DNA from: Edaphochlamys debaryana | Lineage: Eukaryota > Chlorophyta > Chlorophyceae > Chlamydomonadales | Assembly: GCA_016858145.1 (NCBI GenBank) | Contig: JAEHOE010000027.1 | Coordinates: 1,037,911-1,101,910, forward strand | Direction of reading: 5' to 3' | Length of the DNA stretch: 64,000 nucleotides | Shown here: in pieces, positions 9,950 through 23,100 of the stretch | Numbering within the stretch: position 1 is the stretch's first letter | Layout: each line of letters begins with the position of its first letter | The notes under the pieces: generated by a model | What the model saw: only the letters and a program-made list of their open reading frames with translations | What the model was told of the DNA's origin: nothing | Databases searched by the model: none | Program-made: the position numbers and the translations under genes

Positions 9950-12900
9950 TCGTTGGCAGCGGCGTGGGCGGTGGCTGAGTAGACGACCTGAGTGTGTGGG
10001 CGGGGGGAGGGGGGGACGTCAGATGGGCGGGAGGCGTCCGGCGACCGCCGGCGAAGGCTGAACGCTAGCGCGCGGAGAGGTTGCCTGCGCGCGCTTTAAG
10101 GTTGGTGACGCCCGAGTCCCGAGCCCTAACCGCCAACCGTCAACCGCCGCCCACCAGGTACGGGTGATCGACCGCCTGGCGCAGGCGGATGAGCAGGTCG
10201 AAGATGTGCTGTGGGGATGGAGGGGATACGGGGGGATGGAGGCGGGTAAGGATGGCGGGAAGGACGGGATGAGGTGAGGCAGGAAGGGGCCAGGGGTTGA
10301 CGCCATGCATGAGAAGGCGGCTGCAAGAGGTGAGTAGGCAGGGGTAGCAGCAGCCCCGTGTTCTGCCCCTTCCCGTCCTTCCCCCCCCTCACCGCGTAGT
10401 TGTTGAGCAGGGTGCCGCTGTCCACGTAGGCACCGAACTGGGCCTGGGACTGAGGGGGCGGGGGCGGGGGCGGGGAAGGAACGAACGGGGAGGGGAGGTA
10501 TGAGAGAAAGAGCCGCCACACATGAGGGGTGCAGGTTGTGCGACCCTCACGAGCTCTGAGGGGACTCGTGTGAACCCGGAAGCCGCTCACGGTTGCGAGC
10601 CCCCCACAATGCCCCCCCGTTGACTCCGACTCCTCCCCCCCCCACCTGCGTGTACAGGGCCTGGTAGTAGTCCTCCTCCAGGTCGTCGAAGCGGTCCCGC
10701 CGCAGCAGCACGGTGCGGGGGGGGAGCGCCAGGTCGTCGGCGCACTGGACCTGGGAGGGGGAGGGGGGGAGGGGGGGAGGGGGGGGGGGGGGGGGGGAGG
10801 GGGGGGAGGGGGTTTGAAGCTGAGCGGGAGAGCAACGTCAGGTGTTCAGCAGGAGGGTAAGGCGGGCTGCGTTGCCTCGTGGGCCGGGGAGGGGTGGTGG
10901 GACCGCTGGTCCTCGAGAGCAGGGAGTGGCGGTCAGAAGAAGTGCCGGGAAGGGTTGGTTGAGGGTGGAGCTGGGACGCACGCGTGCCACATCACGCCGT
11001 TGCACCCTGGGCCCCGCCGTCGGCTCGGGGACACACGCTCAGTAGGTCGCCCCCGTCCCATCCTCCGAGAACCTCCTCGCTCTCCTCTCCGGCCCTCCTC
11101 CCCTTTTGCCACCTTGGTCAACCTTGGCAGGATGGCGGGTGGCCTCCGCCGGGACTGCCAGTACAGGCCTTCTACTCCCCCACACCGCCCACCTCTTCCC
11201 CTCCAGATCCCCCCCTCCTCCCCCCTCCCCACCTTGGTCCGCCTCAGCAGGATGGCGGGCAGGATGCGGTTCTTGAGCAGCATGAGCCCCGTGCGGCCGC
11301 GGCCCGCGTAACCGAAGTTCTTGATGGGGTTGGCCACGTACCTGACAGGGGGGGGGGGGAGAGGAGGTGTGGGGAAAGTGGAGGGGAAGGGTTGAGGGGG
11401 TAAGGTTGATCCCTCCCTTTGCCTCCCCGCAAGGCGCGCAAACCCTTCCCCCCTTCCCGGCACGCCCCCCCCCCACAACGCCCTCCTCCCCCCCCTGCCC
11501 CCACCTGTTCCACCAGCAGTAGTGGGTGAGGGGCGCGTGGTTGCAGTGGTCGCATGCGCGGGTTTGCTGCAGGGGGGAGGGCGGGGGCGGGGGTGGGGGG
11601 TTAAGAAGCGTGGCCGCCGCCTGCCACGACCGTCAACCGTCACCCGTCAACCATCAACCGCCAACCGCTAACCGCTCCCCCAGCCCACCTTGGTGAAGGG
11701 GTAGTCCAGGGAGGTGCAGCCGCAGTTGGCGCCCGCCTTGCGGCAGAAGTAATAGGCGTAGGGGTAGATCCTGGGGGGGGGGGGGGAAGGATGAGGAAAG
11801 GGGGTAAAGGATGAGGGAAAGGGGGAAGGAAGGAGAGAGCGTTTTGAAGCAGCTGAGGGCGCAGCGGGGTCCTTGTCGGGTGGAGCGGTTGGATGAGGAA
11901 ATCTCCGAAGCGAAGGCCCTCGAGAGGGCCCACCGCAGCTGAAGGGGATACATGGGAGCAGCTTGCACATACAACCCGCAGCCACAAGAGCCCCACCACC
12001 ACAAGCACCTGAGGAAGCGGATGAGCGAATAGAGCTCCGCCACCCGGTTCTGCAGGGGCGTGCCGGACAGCGCCCAGCGGTACCTGGGGTGAGGGAGGGC
12101 GGGGGCGAGGAGGGGCGAGGAGGGGCGAGAGGGGGCGAGCGGGGGTGAGAAGGGGCGCGGAGGGGTGGAAGTGCGAGCAGGAGCAACGGGAGCGCACTGG
12201 GATGCGGCCAGTCTATTGCGATACCGTCGCACAAGCCCCCGCCTTCCCATCTTGCCCCAAACATCACCCGCCCCCCCCCCCCACCACCACCCTTCCTCGC
12301 CCCCCCGCTGTCTCTCGATGCCCCTCACTTGGCGTTGAGTGCGAACACGGCCTTGGCGGTGGAGCAGCGGCGGTCCTTGATGGAGTGCGCCTCGTCCAGG
12401 ATGATGCGCCGCCACGGCACCTGTACGGCACACACACACATGCAGTACGGCGTACGGCGCACGGTTTGTACGGACAGCCGGGGTGCAGGTTTGAGCAAAG
12501 CGAGGAGCCTCCAGGTCAGAGGGCCTCGTGCAAGCAAGACCTCGAGGTCATCGGCCCCTTCTTTCCCCTCCGCAGTTGTCCCAACCGGGTCCGGCCCCAC
12601 CCGGTGCAGCACCGACGCGTCCTGGGCCCGTGCGGGCGCCGCCGCCTCCGCCGCCGCAATGATGGCCTCCGCCTCCCGCTCCGCAGCGTCCGCGCGGCTG
12701 CGGCGGCGCGCGGCTCGGCCACTGGGCTGGCCCTTGCCCTTGGACTTGGGCCTGCCCTTGCCTTTGGAGCTGGATTAGGAGGGGAAAAGGAGGGGGGAGA
12801 AGGTTGCAAGAAGTTAGCGCGCACATTGCGTGCCGGTGAAAGTTAAAAAAAGGGGCAGGGTGGCCCAGCCCTTGCCCTTGAGCTGCCTAGGGATGGGAAA

Positions 12901-15900
12901 GAGGCGGGAGCAGGTGTGAGCCAGGAGCGAGGTCGAGGGTGCGTGTAAGGCAAGCAGAGTGCTGCAAGCTAGGGCTAGAATGGAGCCGCGAGGATGGGCC
13001 CACATCCTACGGCACTCACCCGCAGGCCTCGTCCTCGTCCTCCTCCTCGTCCTCCTCTTCCGCCTCCTCCTCGCTCTCCTCCTCCTCCTCCGACACCACC
13101 TCCACCTCGTCGCCGCTCTCCGCCTCGGCCTCCGCCTCCGCATCGCTCCCGGCCCCGCTCTCGCTCTCCTCCGCCTCCGCGCCAGAGCCGGGGTCGAAAT
13201 CGCTGTCCTCGCCGCCCCCCGTGCCCGCCTCCTCCTCCTCCGCCTCCTCCTCGTCCTCGGCCGCCGCCGCCGCCCCGGCCTTGCCCTTGCGGCGGCCCGC
13301 CGCCGCCCGGCGCGCGCGTCCCGGCGTCCCCGCCTCCGCCTCCCCAGCCTTGCCCTTGCCCTTGGTGCCGCCCTTGCCCTTGCCTTTGCCGCCGGCAGCG
13401 GTGGTGCCGGCGGTCTCCGCCGGGGCGGAGCTGGCACGCGCGAGCTTGCCCTTGCCCATGCCCTTGGCACCGCCCTCAGCGCCAGCGCTCCCGCCCTTGG
13501 CCTTAGCTTTGGCGGCCACGGCAGCGCGGGCGGCCTTGGACCAGGCCTTGGCCTCCTCCTCCCCCTCCTCGGAGGCCCCCTCCTCGTCCTCGTCCTCGTC
13601 ACTCGCATCCGCCGCTTCGGCCGCCGCGGACTTGGCGCCGCCGGCCGTGCGCCGCCGCTTTGGCGCGGGCGGCGCCGACTCGGAGCGCTTGAGCCCGGCC
13701 TTGGATCCGGCCTTGGATCCGGCCTGGGCCGCGGCCTTGGATCCGGCCTTGGATCCGGCCTGGGCGCCGGCCTTGGATCCGGATTTGGGCGGGGGCCCTG
13801 CGGGACCCACGCCGCCCGGGCCGGCGGTGCTGGGGCCGGCGCCGCCTGCGTCGCCGTCCTCGTCTGAGGATGGAAAGGGGTAGCGTGGGGCAATGTGGGG
13901 CAGAGTTTTGGTGGGGTCCGAGCACATCAGTACAGGGTGGCAGGTAGCTTGACGCATAGCCCCCTGCCCTTGCTCCTGCCCCGAAACTCATCTTGATGGC
14001 AGCGTTCCCTACGTCCAACATCCCCAACCCCGTTCCCCATCCCACCCATGCGGCCCGAGTACGCTGAGTACCTCAATGCTCTCCTCCCAATGCCCCGGAC
14101 CTCATCTTGATGGCAGCTTTCCCCCCGTCCCACACCCCCACCTCCATTCCCCATCCCACCCATGCGGCCCCGAGTACGCTGAGTACCTCAATGCTCTCCT
14201 CCCCATGTCGTCTCCATCCCGCCCCTGCTGCCCCCCCCCCCCCCCGTACCGGCACCCACCAGGCGCGGCGAACATGGCGCGGAGGCCCGTCAGGCGCTTA
14301 CGCTTGCCGCCCGCCTCCGCCTTGCCTCCTCTGCCGCCCTTAGATCCGCCCCTGGCTCCCCCCTTGCCCTTGGCTCCCCCCTTGCCCTTGCCCTTGCCGC
14401 CGCTGCCGCTGCCCTTGCCCTTGCCGCCGCAGCCGCCAGCCCGGTCGTCGCCATCCTCCTCATCGTCGTCCTCCTCCTCATCCTCCTCGTCCTCGTCCTC
14501 GGAGGCGGCGGCTGCCGAGGCGGCGCGGCCCCGCAGCGGCTTCTTCTTCTGCGCCCGCGCCAGGGCCTCGGACTTGACGGCGTGGGGGCCGCAGAAGAAG
14601 CGCAGGTGCACCTAGGGGCCGTGGGCGTGGGGATGGGGTGGGGGTGGGGGTTGGGGGATTGGGGTTGGGGTTGGGATTGGGGCTGGGGTACGGGGGTGGG
14701 TGAGCAGGGGCTTCAAGCTGAAACCGCTCCCGCTAATCGTGCGGTCGGTTAGCAAAATTCCTTGATGCTCTCCACCCCCCAGCCCTTCGTCCGTGGCAAC
14801 ACCAACCCTGTCCTGCCTTGCTTCCATTCTACCCTGAGGGACTGATACTGCTCCTGCCCCTCGTCCTCTGCTGTACCTCCATCCCCTAATCCCCCCATTC
14901 CCCCACCCCCCCATCCGCCCATCCCCCCACCCCCCTTGCCTTGAGCCTGTCCGGGTAGAAGCGCTTGGCGCAGTACTTGCACTGCACCTTGGTTGGCATC
15001 ATAAACCTGGGCGTACGACGGCGTACGACAGATCAGAACGAGTGCATGCACGCCAATCGCCAACCGTCAACTGCCAACCACCCCAACCGCCCCAACCGCT
15101 GGTCCCAACCGCCAGTCCCAACCGCCGGTCCCAATCGCTTGCCTGCGGTACTCGTTCTCGATGACGCTGTACGTGGTGAGCACCACGTCAGCCTCCCGCA
15201 GCGCCGCGCCGTCGGAGCCGCCGGCCACCTGTGCAGGGGGAGCACGCAAGAGCTGGTGAGTAGTGGGGAGCGGGTAAAGGGGGACGGGGGATCGAGTAGC
15301 CGTCAGGAGTGCAGCGAGACGCAGGCGGGCAGTGCGCCTGCCCCCCTGCCCGCCTGCAGTTAGCACAAACCCTTTCCTTGCGTTCCCCCAGTTCCCCCCT
15401 CCACCCCTCCTCGCCCACCTGACCCCGCTTGCCGCCGTGGTAGACCAGAACCCGCAGCGACCCGGGCGCCTGCAGGGGGGGGGGTATTGTTGGAGCATTG
15501 GAGGGCGTAGGGGGAGGGTACCGTAAGGAGGAGGGCGGATTGGGGAGCCGAGGAGAGTGATCCTCACTGGACTAGGCTGGACTAGGCTGCAGCCCTGGGT
15601 GATGCGCAATAGGACGACGTGGCCTGTAGGACCTGCGCCTGCTGGAGCCACCCCAGGGAGCTGTGGGGCTGAGTGGTGGGGCGCATGAGGCGATGAGGGC
15701 CGCACGAATCTCAATATCTAGGCTGACCCATGAAGCACACAACGAACTTGAGGCCTTGCTGTGCGCCTCTGGCCCCCCCCCCTCCGCGGGACCCACCGCA
15801 GGAGACGCAGAGCCACAGCGACATGCGCCCATGGCCCCTACCCAGCACAGACGAAGCATGCCCCCACTCCGACCCTGGTGCATTCCCCGTGTCCCTCGCT

Positions 15901-18900
15901 TTCAGCCACACGCTCCAAGCCCTCCAGGCACAGCGGTAGTCAGCCACTACGTCCGCCCAGGCCGCAGTGAGGATGGGTCGCACTGCGCCCCCGCCCCCCC
16001 GGGCTTCCCCTGGGCCCCCCCTCCGGACGCACCGTGAAGCGGCCGATCTCGCCCCGCCACTGGATGAGGGCCACCACGGGGCACACCACGAGCGTGGCCT
16101 TGCAGAAGCGGGCGCCGGCCTGGGGCGGGAGGGTAGCAAAGCGGGGTGGTGGTGGTGGAGGGGGTTGGGAATGAAAGGGGGGAGGTACAGGTAGGTGGAG
16201 AGGGCATGCCACGGGCGGGCAGGTGGGTGGGGAGGGGTAGGGACGGGTGCGTGGTTGAAGGTGGGTTAGAACTCAGTGGGCGCGGGTGAGGGCACTGAGG
16301 AGCACGAACAGGAAACCGACATTGAGGACGGGGCAACAGCGGCGGCTGAGCGAGGTCAGCAGCACGAGTATCGGGCAACGAGACCACACACACCGTTGCT
16401 TCGGGCTTTCGGGTTTGCCTGGTGCTTCTTCCCCGCGGTCTGTCTGCTCACAACTGCACTATTCCTTATCCCGCGCCGACCCCACGCATCATAAACACAC
16501 CGGCCAGTGCGCAGTGACATACGCGTGCCACCCAGGGCCCCACCTGGGAGGGGTCGGCCCGCGGGTCGAGGTTGGCCTCGCAGATCTCGCACTTCCCTCC
16601 CCGGCCTCGCTTGGCGCCCTTGGCCCCGCCCTTGGCGCGCAGGTGCTCGCACAGCCCGTCCGCGGGGGCGGCGTTCGGCTTGGGCCCCGCCCCCGTCGCC
16701 GCCTCCCCTGGGCCCTCCTGTGCCTCGCCCGCCACAGCGCCTGCCTCTGCCTCCGCTGCTGTGGCCTCGCCTGCCTTGCCCTTGCCCTTGCCCTTGCCTT
16801 TCCCCTTAGCCTTGCCCTTAGTAAGGGCCTTGGCCGCCGCCGCAGGGGCCTCCGCCTCCGGCTGAGCCCCGGGCACTGTCCCGGGCTGGGCAGAGGCCGG
16901 CGCCCCGGAAACACCAGGGGCGGCAGAAGCCCCGCCGCCGCCGGCGTCATTCTCGTAATCCGCAGCACTGCCGTACGCCCCCGTGTTCGCAACCGCCTGG
17001 GCGGTTGCGACGGTTGACGCGGCGGTTGCGTGGTTGTCGTGCGAGCAGCCCGGGCCGCAGCCAGCCGCTCCGGCGGTGGCGGCGGTGGCAGCGGAGCTCC
17101 CGCCGCCGCCGGCCTCCTCGAACGCCGCCGGACGCCGCAGCGCGATGCGAGGGCGGGTAGCCGCCGCCTTGGCGGCAGCCGCAGCAGCCGCGGCAGCGGC
17201 GGCGCTGGCGCCTGCCGCCGCCGCCGCCGCGGCCGCCGCCGCCGCCTGGGACGGCAGCATGTCGTCCGTGCGGTGCGTCACGATGAGGGAGATGGCCTGA
17301 GGCCAGACGAAAGAGGGGTGTAAAGGGTGCCGAACGGTGGCGAACAGTGCCATGTGCCGCTAGTCAGGCTCCCATCTTTCGTTCACTGAAGCCCACTGCC
17401 AACGGAACGGTGGTGCCACGTTATTTGCCCCGCCAAGCACACGTTGGTACGCACGAACGTGCCACGTTCAACCCTCGTTACACATCCGCCCGCTTGCATT
17501 CATACCCACCTGGATGGTCTTGCCCATGCCCATCTCGTCGGCCAGGATTCCGCCCCTCACGCTGCCCTGCTCCTGGGGGGGCGAAAGGCGGGGCGAGGGG
17601 GGGACAGGCGGGGGTTGGGTCGGACGTCTGCGGAGTCCATCAGTACATCCGCGAAAAGACTGCCACGCATTGACAAGCGACGGACCCCTGCCGAAACCAG
17701 AATGGTACAAGAGCCGCGCACCCGTCGCCGTATCCCGCCGTACCTGCCGTACGGCCCAGGCCAGGAACTGCTTCTGGTACGGCAGCAGCGTCATGAGCAG
17801 CTCGGGCGGGGGCTCCATGGACTCGCGGGCGTGGTTGGCCGCCGCATCCAGCTCCTGCCCCGCAGCGTCGTCGTCCATCCAGGGGCCCCAGGGGCTGTCG
17901 TCGTCGTCCTCCTTGGCGGCGCCGCCACCGTCGCCGCCGCCGTCAGCGCCGTCGTCCGCGGCTTCGCCGCCGCCGCGGCCGCGGCCGCGGCCGCGGCCCC
18001 GGCCCCGGCCGCCTCTGCGGCCGCCACGGCCGCGGCCGGCTCCGCCGGCGGGCGTGCCCGCCTTGCGGTCGCGCTTCTTCGCCGCCGGCTTGCCCTCCTC
18101 TTCCGCCTCCGCCGCTGCGGCTCCGGCCCCGGCCGCATCCGCGGCGGCGGCTTGGTCCTCCTCCGCCTCAACCTCCAGCTCCACCTCCTCCTCATCGCTG
18201 CTCTCCTCCTCGCCCGACACCACCACCGCATCGCTGCCGCTGTCGGTCTCGGGCTCGGAGGCGGGCGGCGAAGCCTCGTCTTCCTCGTCCTCCGCCTCGC
18301 GACCTTTCGCCTTCCGCCCGCCGCGCTGCGCGCGCTGCCGCCTGCCCTCGGGAGCGGCCGCGGCTGCCGCTGCGGCACCTGCAGTCGGGAGATAGGCGAA
18401 GTCCAAGAGAGGGCCACAATGACTCAACGAGGGCTTTTCACCGTAGGGCAAAGTGTCATCCGCTGCGTCGCCTGCCTAGCGCGGGTAGGTATCAGGCGAC
18501 TGCTCCTGAGGGATTTCCAACCCGACCGGCATCCCATCAAGGTTGGCAAGCAACCCACCTCGGCCGCCGGCTGCGCCGCTCCTGCCGCCCCGTGCGCCAC
18601 GCCCTCCACGCCCGCGAGCAGCAGCAGCCGACGGCGGCGGCACACGGCGCCGCTCCGCTGGCGGCGGCGATGCGAAATCGTCGCCATCAGACGAGGCCAC
18701 CATCACTACGTCACTGTCAACGTCCCGACCACCGCCGCCGCCGCCGCCAGCGCCGCCGCCGCCGCCGTCAGAGCCGCCGTCAGCGTCCTCGCCGCTGCTG
18801 AGCTCGATGGGGTCATCGCTGGCGCTTCCGCCACCGTTTGCCATTTCGACATCTGGCGCCGCCGCCGCTGGCGCTGCGGCCGCCTCGGCGGCAGCGGACC

Positions 18901-19252
18901 CACGCCGGCTCAGCGGCGCCGCCGAGGCTGCGATGGCCGCCGCCGCGGCGGCCCCGGCCCGGCGGCTGCCGCGGCGGAGCGGCTCCGCCGCCTCTGGCTC
19001 TGCCGCCGCTGCCGCTGACACGGGAGAAACGTCCATCAGGCCCCCGCCCGCCGTCACCGTGGCGTCCGCGTCAGCAGCAGCCTCGTCACCGCTGGCTTGG
19101 GCTTCACCCCCACGTTCACCGTCGGGGCTTTCAGCGCGCTGTGCACCGCGACGCCGGGCCCGTGCCGGCGGGGCTCCGGCCTGGGGCTCGGGCTTTGCGG
19201 GGAGGCGTACGCGGCCTGAGCGGAGCATGGTCGGGGCCGCCCCCGACTCCAT
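7332..19252 (-). CDS. RAD16: RAD16-type SNF2 helicase with internal RING finger (nucleotide excision repair)
   Basis: This is a many-exon gene for a nuclear DNA-dependent ATPase and probable E3 ubiquitin ligase; yeast RAD16 acts with RAD7 in global-genome nucleotide excision repair. The start ATG at 19252 opens a long acidic, Ala-rich N-terminus. Helicase landmarks then follow in order: LLPYQKQFLAWA (~17770), Walker A in DEMGMGKTIQ (~17530), TLVVCPVVALIQW (~16090), VLTTYSVIENEY (~15160), a plant-type zinc finger CKYCAKRFYP (~14970) continuing HLRFFCGPH (~14600), DEAH box (~12400), SGTPLQN (~12050), and LLRRTK (~11240). Next come LLNNYA (~10400), RING CGLCHEDIEDGVVAECGHGF (~9720), FSQFTSMLDL (~8750), SLKAGGVALNL (~8310), DPWWNPAVEQQ (~8000) and RIHRLGQY (~7780). 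The C-terminus, RLTEDDLRFLFG, is the family's usual ending. Large Lys-Gly, acidic and SKAG-repeat inserts between motifs I and II are far longer than in yeast. The last exons are 7978-8037, 7704-7791 and 7332-7427. It shares a ~900 bp intergenic region with the divergent channel gene. Confidence 0.95.
9371..9414. repeat. 10 bp microsatellite in a RAD16 intron
   Basis: About four copies of a GGGGTAGGAG-type unit lie in tandem, with a related partial copy near 9440. On the RAD16 (minus) strand this is a C-rich tract upstream of a 3' splice site, where pyrimidine richness is expected. Confidence 0.85.
10745..10812. repeat. Near-continuous poly-G tract in a RAD16 intron
   Basis: On the plus strand this is almost pure G interrupted by single A residues. 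It is poly-C on the gene strand, immediately upstream of the exon at about 10647-10750. It may serve as an extreme polypyrimidine tract and could form G-quadruplexes. Confidence 0.8.
11106..11262. repeat. Exon-edge echo in RAD16 (donor side)
   Basis: The end of the exon encoding ILLRRTK (plus-strand 11229-11262) and its GTGGGG donor recur in degraded form at 11106-11138, inside the following intron on the gene strand. The copy would read as ILPRLTK followed by another GT donor. Confidence 0.75.
13988..14213. repeat. ~112 bp direct duplication in a RAD16 intron
   Basis: The block starting CTCATCTTGATGGCAGC near 13988 recurs from about 14100, with both copies ending near CTCAATGCTCTCCTCC. The copies differ at several positions, so this is not a recent perfect duplication. 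It lies between the exons at about 13016-13862 and 14260-14611. Confidence 0.85.
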
Positions 19253-20156
19253 CCGGGGGGACCAGGCAAGCGTTGCAGCTCACCACACCACACCCTGTTT
19301 GGGAGGCGGGGTAGCATGTGCGCAGGGTTAACGGGAGGCACAGGCGACGTGGCGTGAGCGCAACGTTGCGGGGACTGCGAGCCGGCTCTGTGCACGCTTG
19401 AACGCTAGCAGCGCTACACGGCGTGGTTAGGGTCAAGGGCGATGCCGCGCTGGCCCCGGAGCGACGCGAGCGGGACAGCAGCCGCTGGCGCGAGAGCATG
19501 GCGGGCGTGCTGCGGTCCCGCGCTCACGGCCTACACGACTTTGCACGTCCCCGAGTGATCATACCTGTGTATAGGAACGGTTACCGGTAAGCACGTGGGC
19601 TGGAACGCTGCAGCGCGGAAGCCCGCGCAGGATGGGATGTCGCGCTCGGGGTTCTGGCTGGGAACCAGGGCGTTGCCTACAACCTGTGTCCCGACTGCGG
19701 GGATCAAATGTGGGCTGCCGGGGCAGATGCAGCTATCCACAGTAGATGGCGCTTCCTGTCCTGGCGGGAATGGAAGGGGCGATGGGGCGCTCTGGGAAGC
19801 ATCGCCAAGAAGCCTCGTAGGCACTTGTAACGCAGACACGTATCCTTTGCCACTGCTGCTGTTGTGCTGTTTGGCTGCGACTGCACCGCGAGGATGGCAT
19901 GCACCTTCCTATTTTGCTCATACGCGCTGCCTTAGCAGTCTCTCTTGCCGCCAACGAATAACTCAAGGCATAGAGCTGCATATCACTGCCCCTCAACCGT
20001 AGAGCTGAGAGGCAGCCGACGGGGCTGCGCCTTGCAGCTGAGCGGAGCTTGCGAAGGAGCGGGGCTTTCCGAGGAGCTGGCGCAAGCAAGCATGAAGTCT
20101 CGCCTCGTTGGAGCTAGCGGCAGTCTCTCGCGGGACTAAGCCATCCATCTGCGCAA
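19253..20156. promoter_or_regulatory. Divergent intergenic region between RAD16 and the channel gene
   Basis: About 900 bp separates two start codons facing away from each other, so it must hold both promoters or at least both 5' UTRs. I cannot identify a TATA box or a named element with confidence. There is no tRNA and no supported exon. The 5' exon structure of the channel gene is uncertain, so part of this region may be transcribed leader. Confidence 0.5.
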
Positions 20157-23100
20157 ATGCACCCTCACCCGCAGCCTGGTCTGGTGGGGCCACTGTCAGC
20201 CGCGCATGTCGCATCATGGCGCGCGATCGTGCCTGGTGGGTTGGGTGTTGGCTCCGTGCCAACCGTTCTTCCCTTACGACAGCCACGACACATGTCTGGC
20301 AGCCTTCTGCTCCCCGGGCCCCGTCTGCCGATCCTCCAAACGCCCGGCCGCCGCCTCGGTATCCTGCTCACGCACTCCGATAAGGGCAAGGCGCCCAGCT
20401 CCAGCAGCGGCGGCGGCAGCAGCGGCAAGGATGCCTCAAAACCCCACAGCCATCGCCACCGGTCACACCACCATCACCACCACGGCAGCAAGCGCAAAGT
20501 GAAGGAGCTCGAGCCCGTGATGTTTTGCTTCAGCGACGGCGGAAACACCGCAACGATCGTAGAGAGGGGTGTGCCCACCGCGACCATCGCCATCGTGCAA
20601 CGGCCATCCGTCCATCCCTTAGCCTCATTCGAGGAGAGGGACTATGACCCGGCTTCGACCGACCCGCTAGTCCCGATAACGATCCTCCCCGTGAGGCAGT
20701 CACAGTCGAGGAAGGAGGGTGGTGCGCTGTCGTCCTATGACGGTGGTGCCGACCGGCCGCCCGCGAGGCGCAGCGGTGGCAGCGTTGACTTTCCGAGCGG
20801 GGCGGTCAATGTTTCTGGTCCGGTTGGCGGCGGGTCGTCAGCCCTCGCCAGCGCGGCCCCTACCGCCGCAAGCAGTGGAGTCGGCGGCAGCAGCACTGGC
20901 GGTGGTTCCATTGCCGCGGATCGGGGGCCAGGGCCAGGGGCGATGGGTGCACGCGTTGGCGGCGCAGGCACCCCCGGGGCTGCGGCCTCTCTGACGCCCG
21001 TCCCCACCGCCTCCCTCTTCGCCACGGTCTCCGCTGCCAACGCCGCGGCTGGCGGCAGCGGCGGCGGCGGCAGCAGTGGCGCGGCGCACGGCAGCACCGC
21101 TGGCGCTGGCGCTGCCGCTGCCGCTCCGCCGCCGCCACCCGCGCTGGCGGCGGCGGTGGCCCTCGTGGCGGCCGGTAACGTCGCCACCACTCCGGCAGGG
21201 CCGATCACGGTGCCGTCGCCGGACCACCCGCTGACGGCCGCCGAGGCGGCGGCGGCGGCGGCGGCAGGCGCGCCCATCGCAATCACCATCACCCGCCGCG
21301 CGGCCCAGAGCGGCGACGCCAGCGGCAACCCGTTCACTGCCGTACTGGACCGGCTGCTGACGTGGCGGCCCGAAACGGCGGAGTGGCCGTGGCCCTTCAA
21401 TCTCGGCTCCGAGCGCACGATGAAGCTATTACTAATGGCCCCGGCGCTAGCGACGGCGGAGGCGGCGGCTGGGGCGGCGGCGCCGCCGAGGGTGCTGGCC
21501 AATGCCCCCGCCGCCGGGTTCGAGTCGGGGCTCGCGCTCGACTCGGCGGCCGACCTGACCATGCCAACCGCCGCCCTGCCGCTGCCAGATCGCGTGGCGG
21601 CGGCGGTTGCGGAGGCGGCGGCGCTGGATGCGCTCTCCACCTCCTCCATGGACGCGCTGGCCGTTGACGACGAAACCGCAACTGCCAACGGCAACGGTAA
21701 CGGCTACCACCGCAACGGGAACGGTTACCACCGCAACGGAACCGAAACCGTCAGCACGCTGACGTCAGGGTCCATGACGGGCAGCACGATGGGCAGCGTG
21801 ACGGCGTCCCTGACGGACGACGCCGACGGCAGCGGCGGCGATGGCTCCGCCGGCGACAGCGACTCCGACGACGCCGCCAGCGGCGCCGCCGCCGCCGCTG
21901 CCGCCGCCGCCGACGGCGACTATATGTGGAATCCAGCCCTGCTGGGATCCCTGGCGCTGGCGCTGTGTGGCGCCGCCGTCGGCATGCTGGTGGCGAGCGA
22001 GGTGGCGGCGTCGGCTGCCGCCGTCGCGGCGGCCGCCGCTGGCGCCGTGCCGCCGCCGTCGCCCGTCAAGTGGGTCCAGCTGGACTCGGTGCTGGGCGGA
22101 GCGACGGACGCGATGCTCAAGTGGCAGCAGACCAACAACATGTCGGGTAGGAGCAGGGGCACTTGGGCAGGGGCAGGGGGCAGGGGCAGGGGGCGGGGGG
22201 GCAGGGAGAACGGGCCGCCAGGGACACGCGACAGGGACGCTGTTTGAACCGGGGTCCGGTGCCTCTTCCGCTGCCTCCTTCCTGCCGACCCACTGGGCAA
22301 GGCACTTGGTGCTTGCTGGGGGGCAGGGGCAGGGGGAGCCCAGACAGAGCCTTGCGCGCCCTCCTCTCTCGTAGCCCCCAAACACCGCTGCCTGTCCTAC
22401 CTTTCCAACGGCCTGCCCGTCCGCCCGCAGGCCTGAGCAACTCCATTCTGGAGCGCCTGTCCTGGGCCTTCCAGAAGTGGAGCTACGCCTCGCTGCCCGT
22501 CAAGATCGCCTTCGTGCTGGCCTCATCCATCCCCCTGGTGCTCTTCTTCGGCATGCTCTACTACCTGGCGGTGAGGAGTGCACGTGCGATGGAGGGTTGC
22601 ACGTGTGCGAATGAGGTGCACGTGCTGGGGGGGAATCCTCGGGAGAGAAGGGCATGCTCTACTACCTGGCGGTGAGGGGGAAGGGGGGATGCACGTGCGT
22701 GCATGAGGGGGGCGTGCCGGGGGGGGAGTTTTGGAGACGTGAGGACGACGTGTGCACGTGTGGGAAATGGGAGTCGCGGATTGTCCTTTGCCTGATCCCC
22801 TACCACCGGTCCCGTGTCTCGGCCCTCGTGTGCAGGTGGGCGGTCGCGAGGCGGGCCAGGACCTTCGCGAGGCGCTGGTCAAGATCCACTGCATCCTCAA
22901 CCGCATGCCCGGGACCAACATGGTGGGGTGGGGTGGGGTGGTGCGGGGTGGGGTGGGGTGGTGCGAGAGGGGGCAACAACAGGGGGTCGGGAAGGGGCCT
23001 CGAGGGCAAGGGGGGAACCCGGGTCGTGGGAGGAGAGACACAGCCGCATGCCCGGGGCCAACATGGTGGGTAGGGGGGGCAAGGAGGCCAACAGGCCATG

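Noticed and set aside
13016..13893. Long plus-strand Ser/Pro-rich frames opposite RAD16
   Set aside because: They mirror the acidic and Lys-Gly coding repeats of the minus-strand gene, and their splice sites match only the minus strand.
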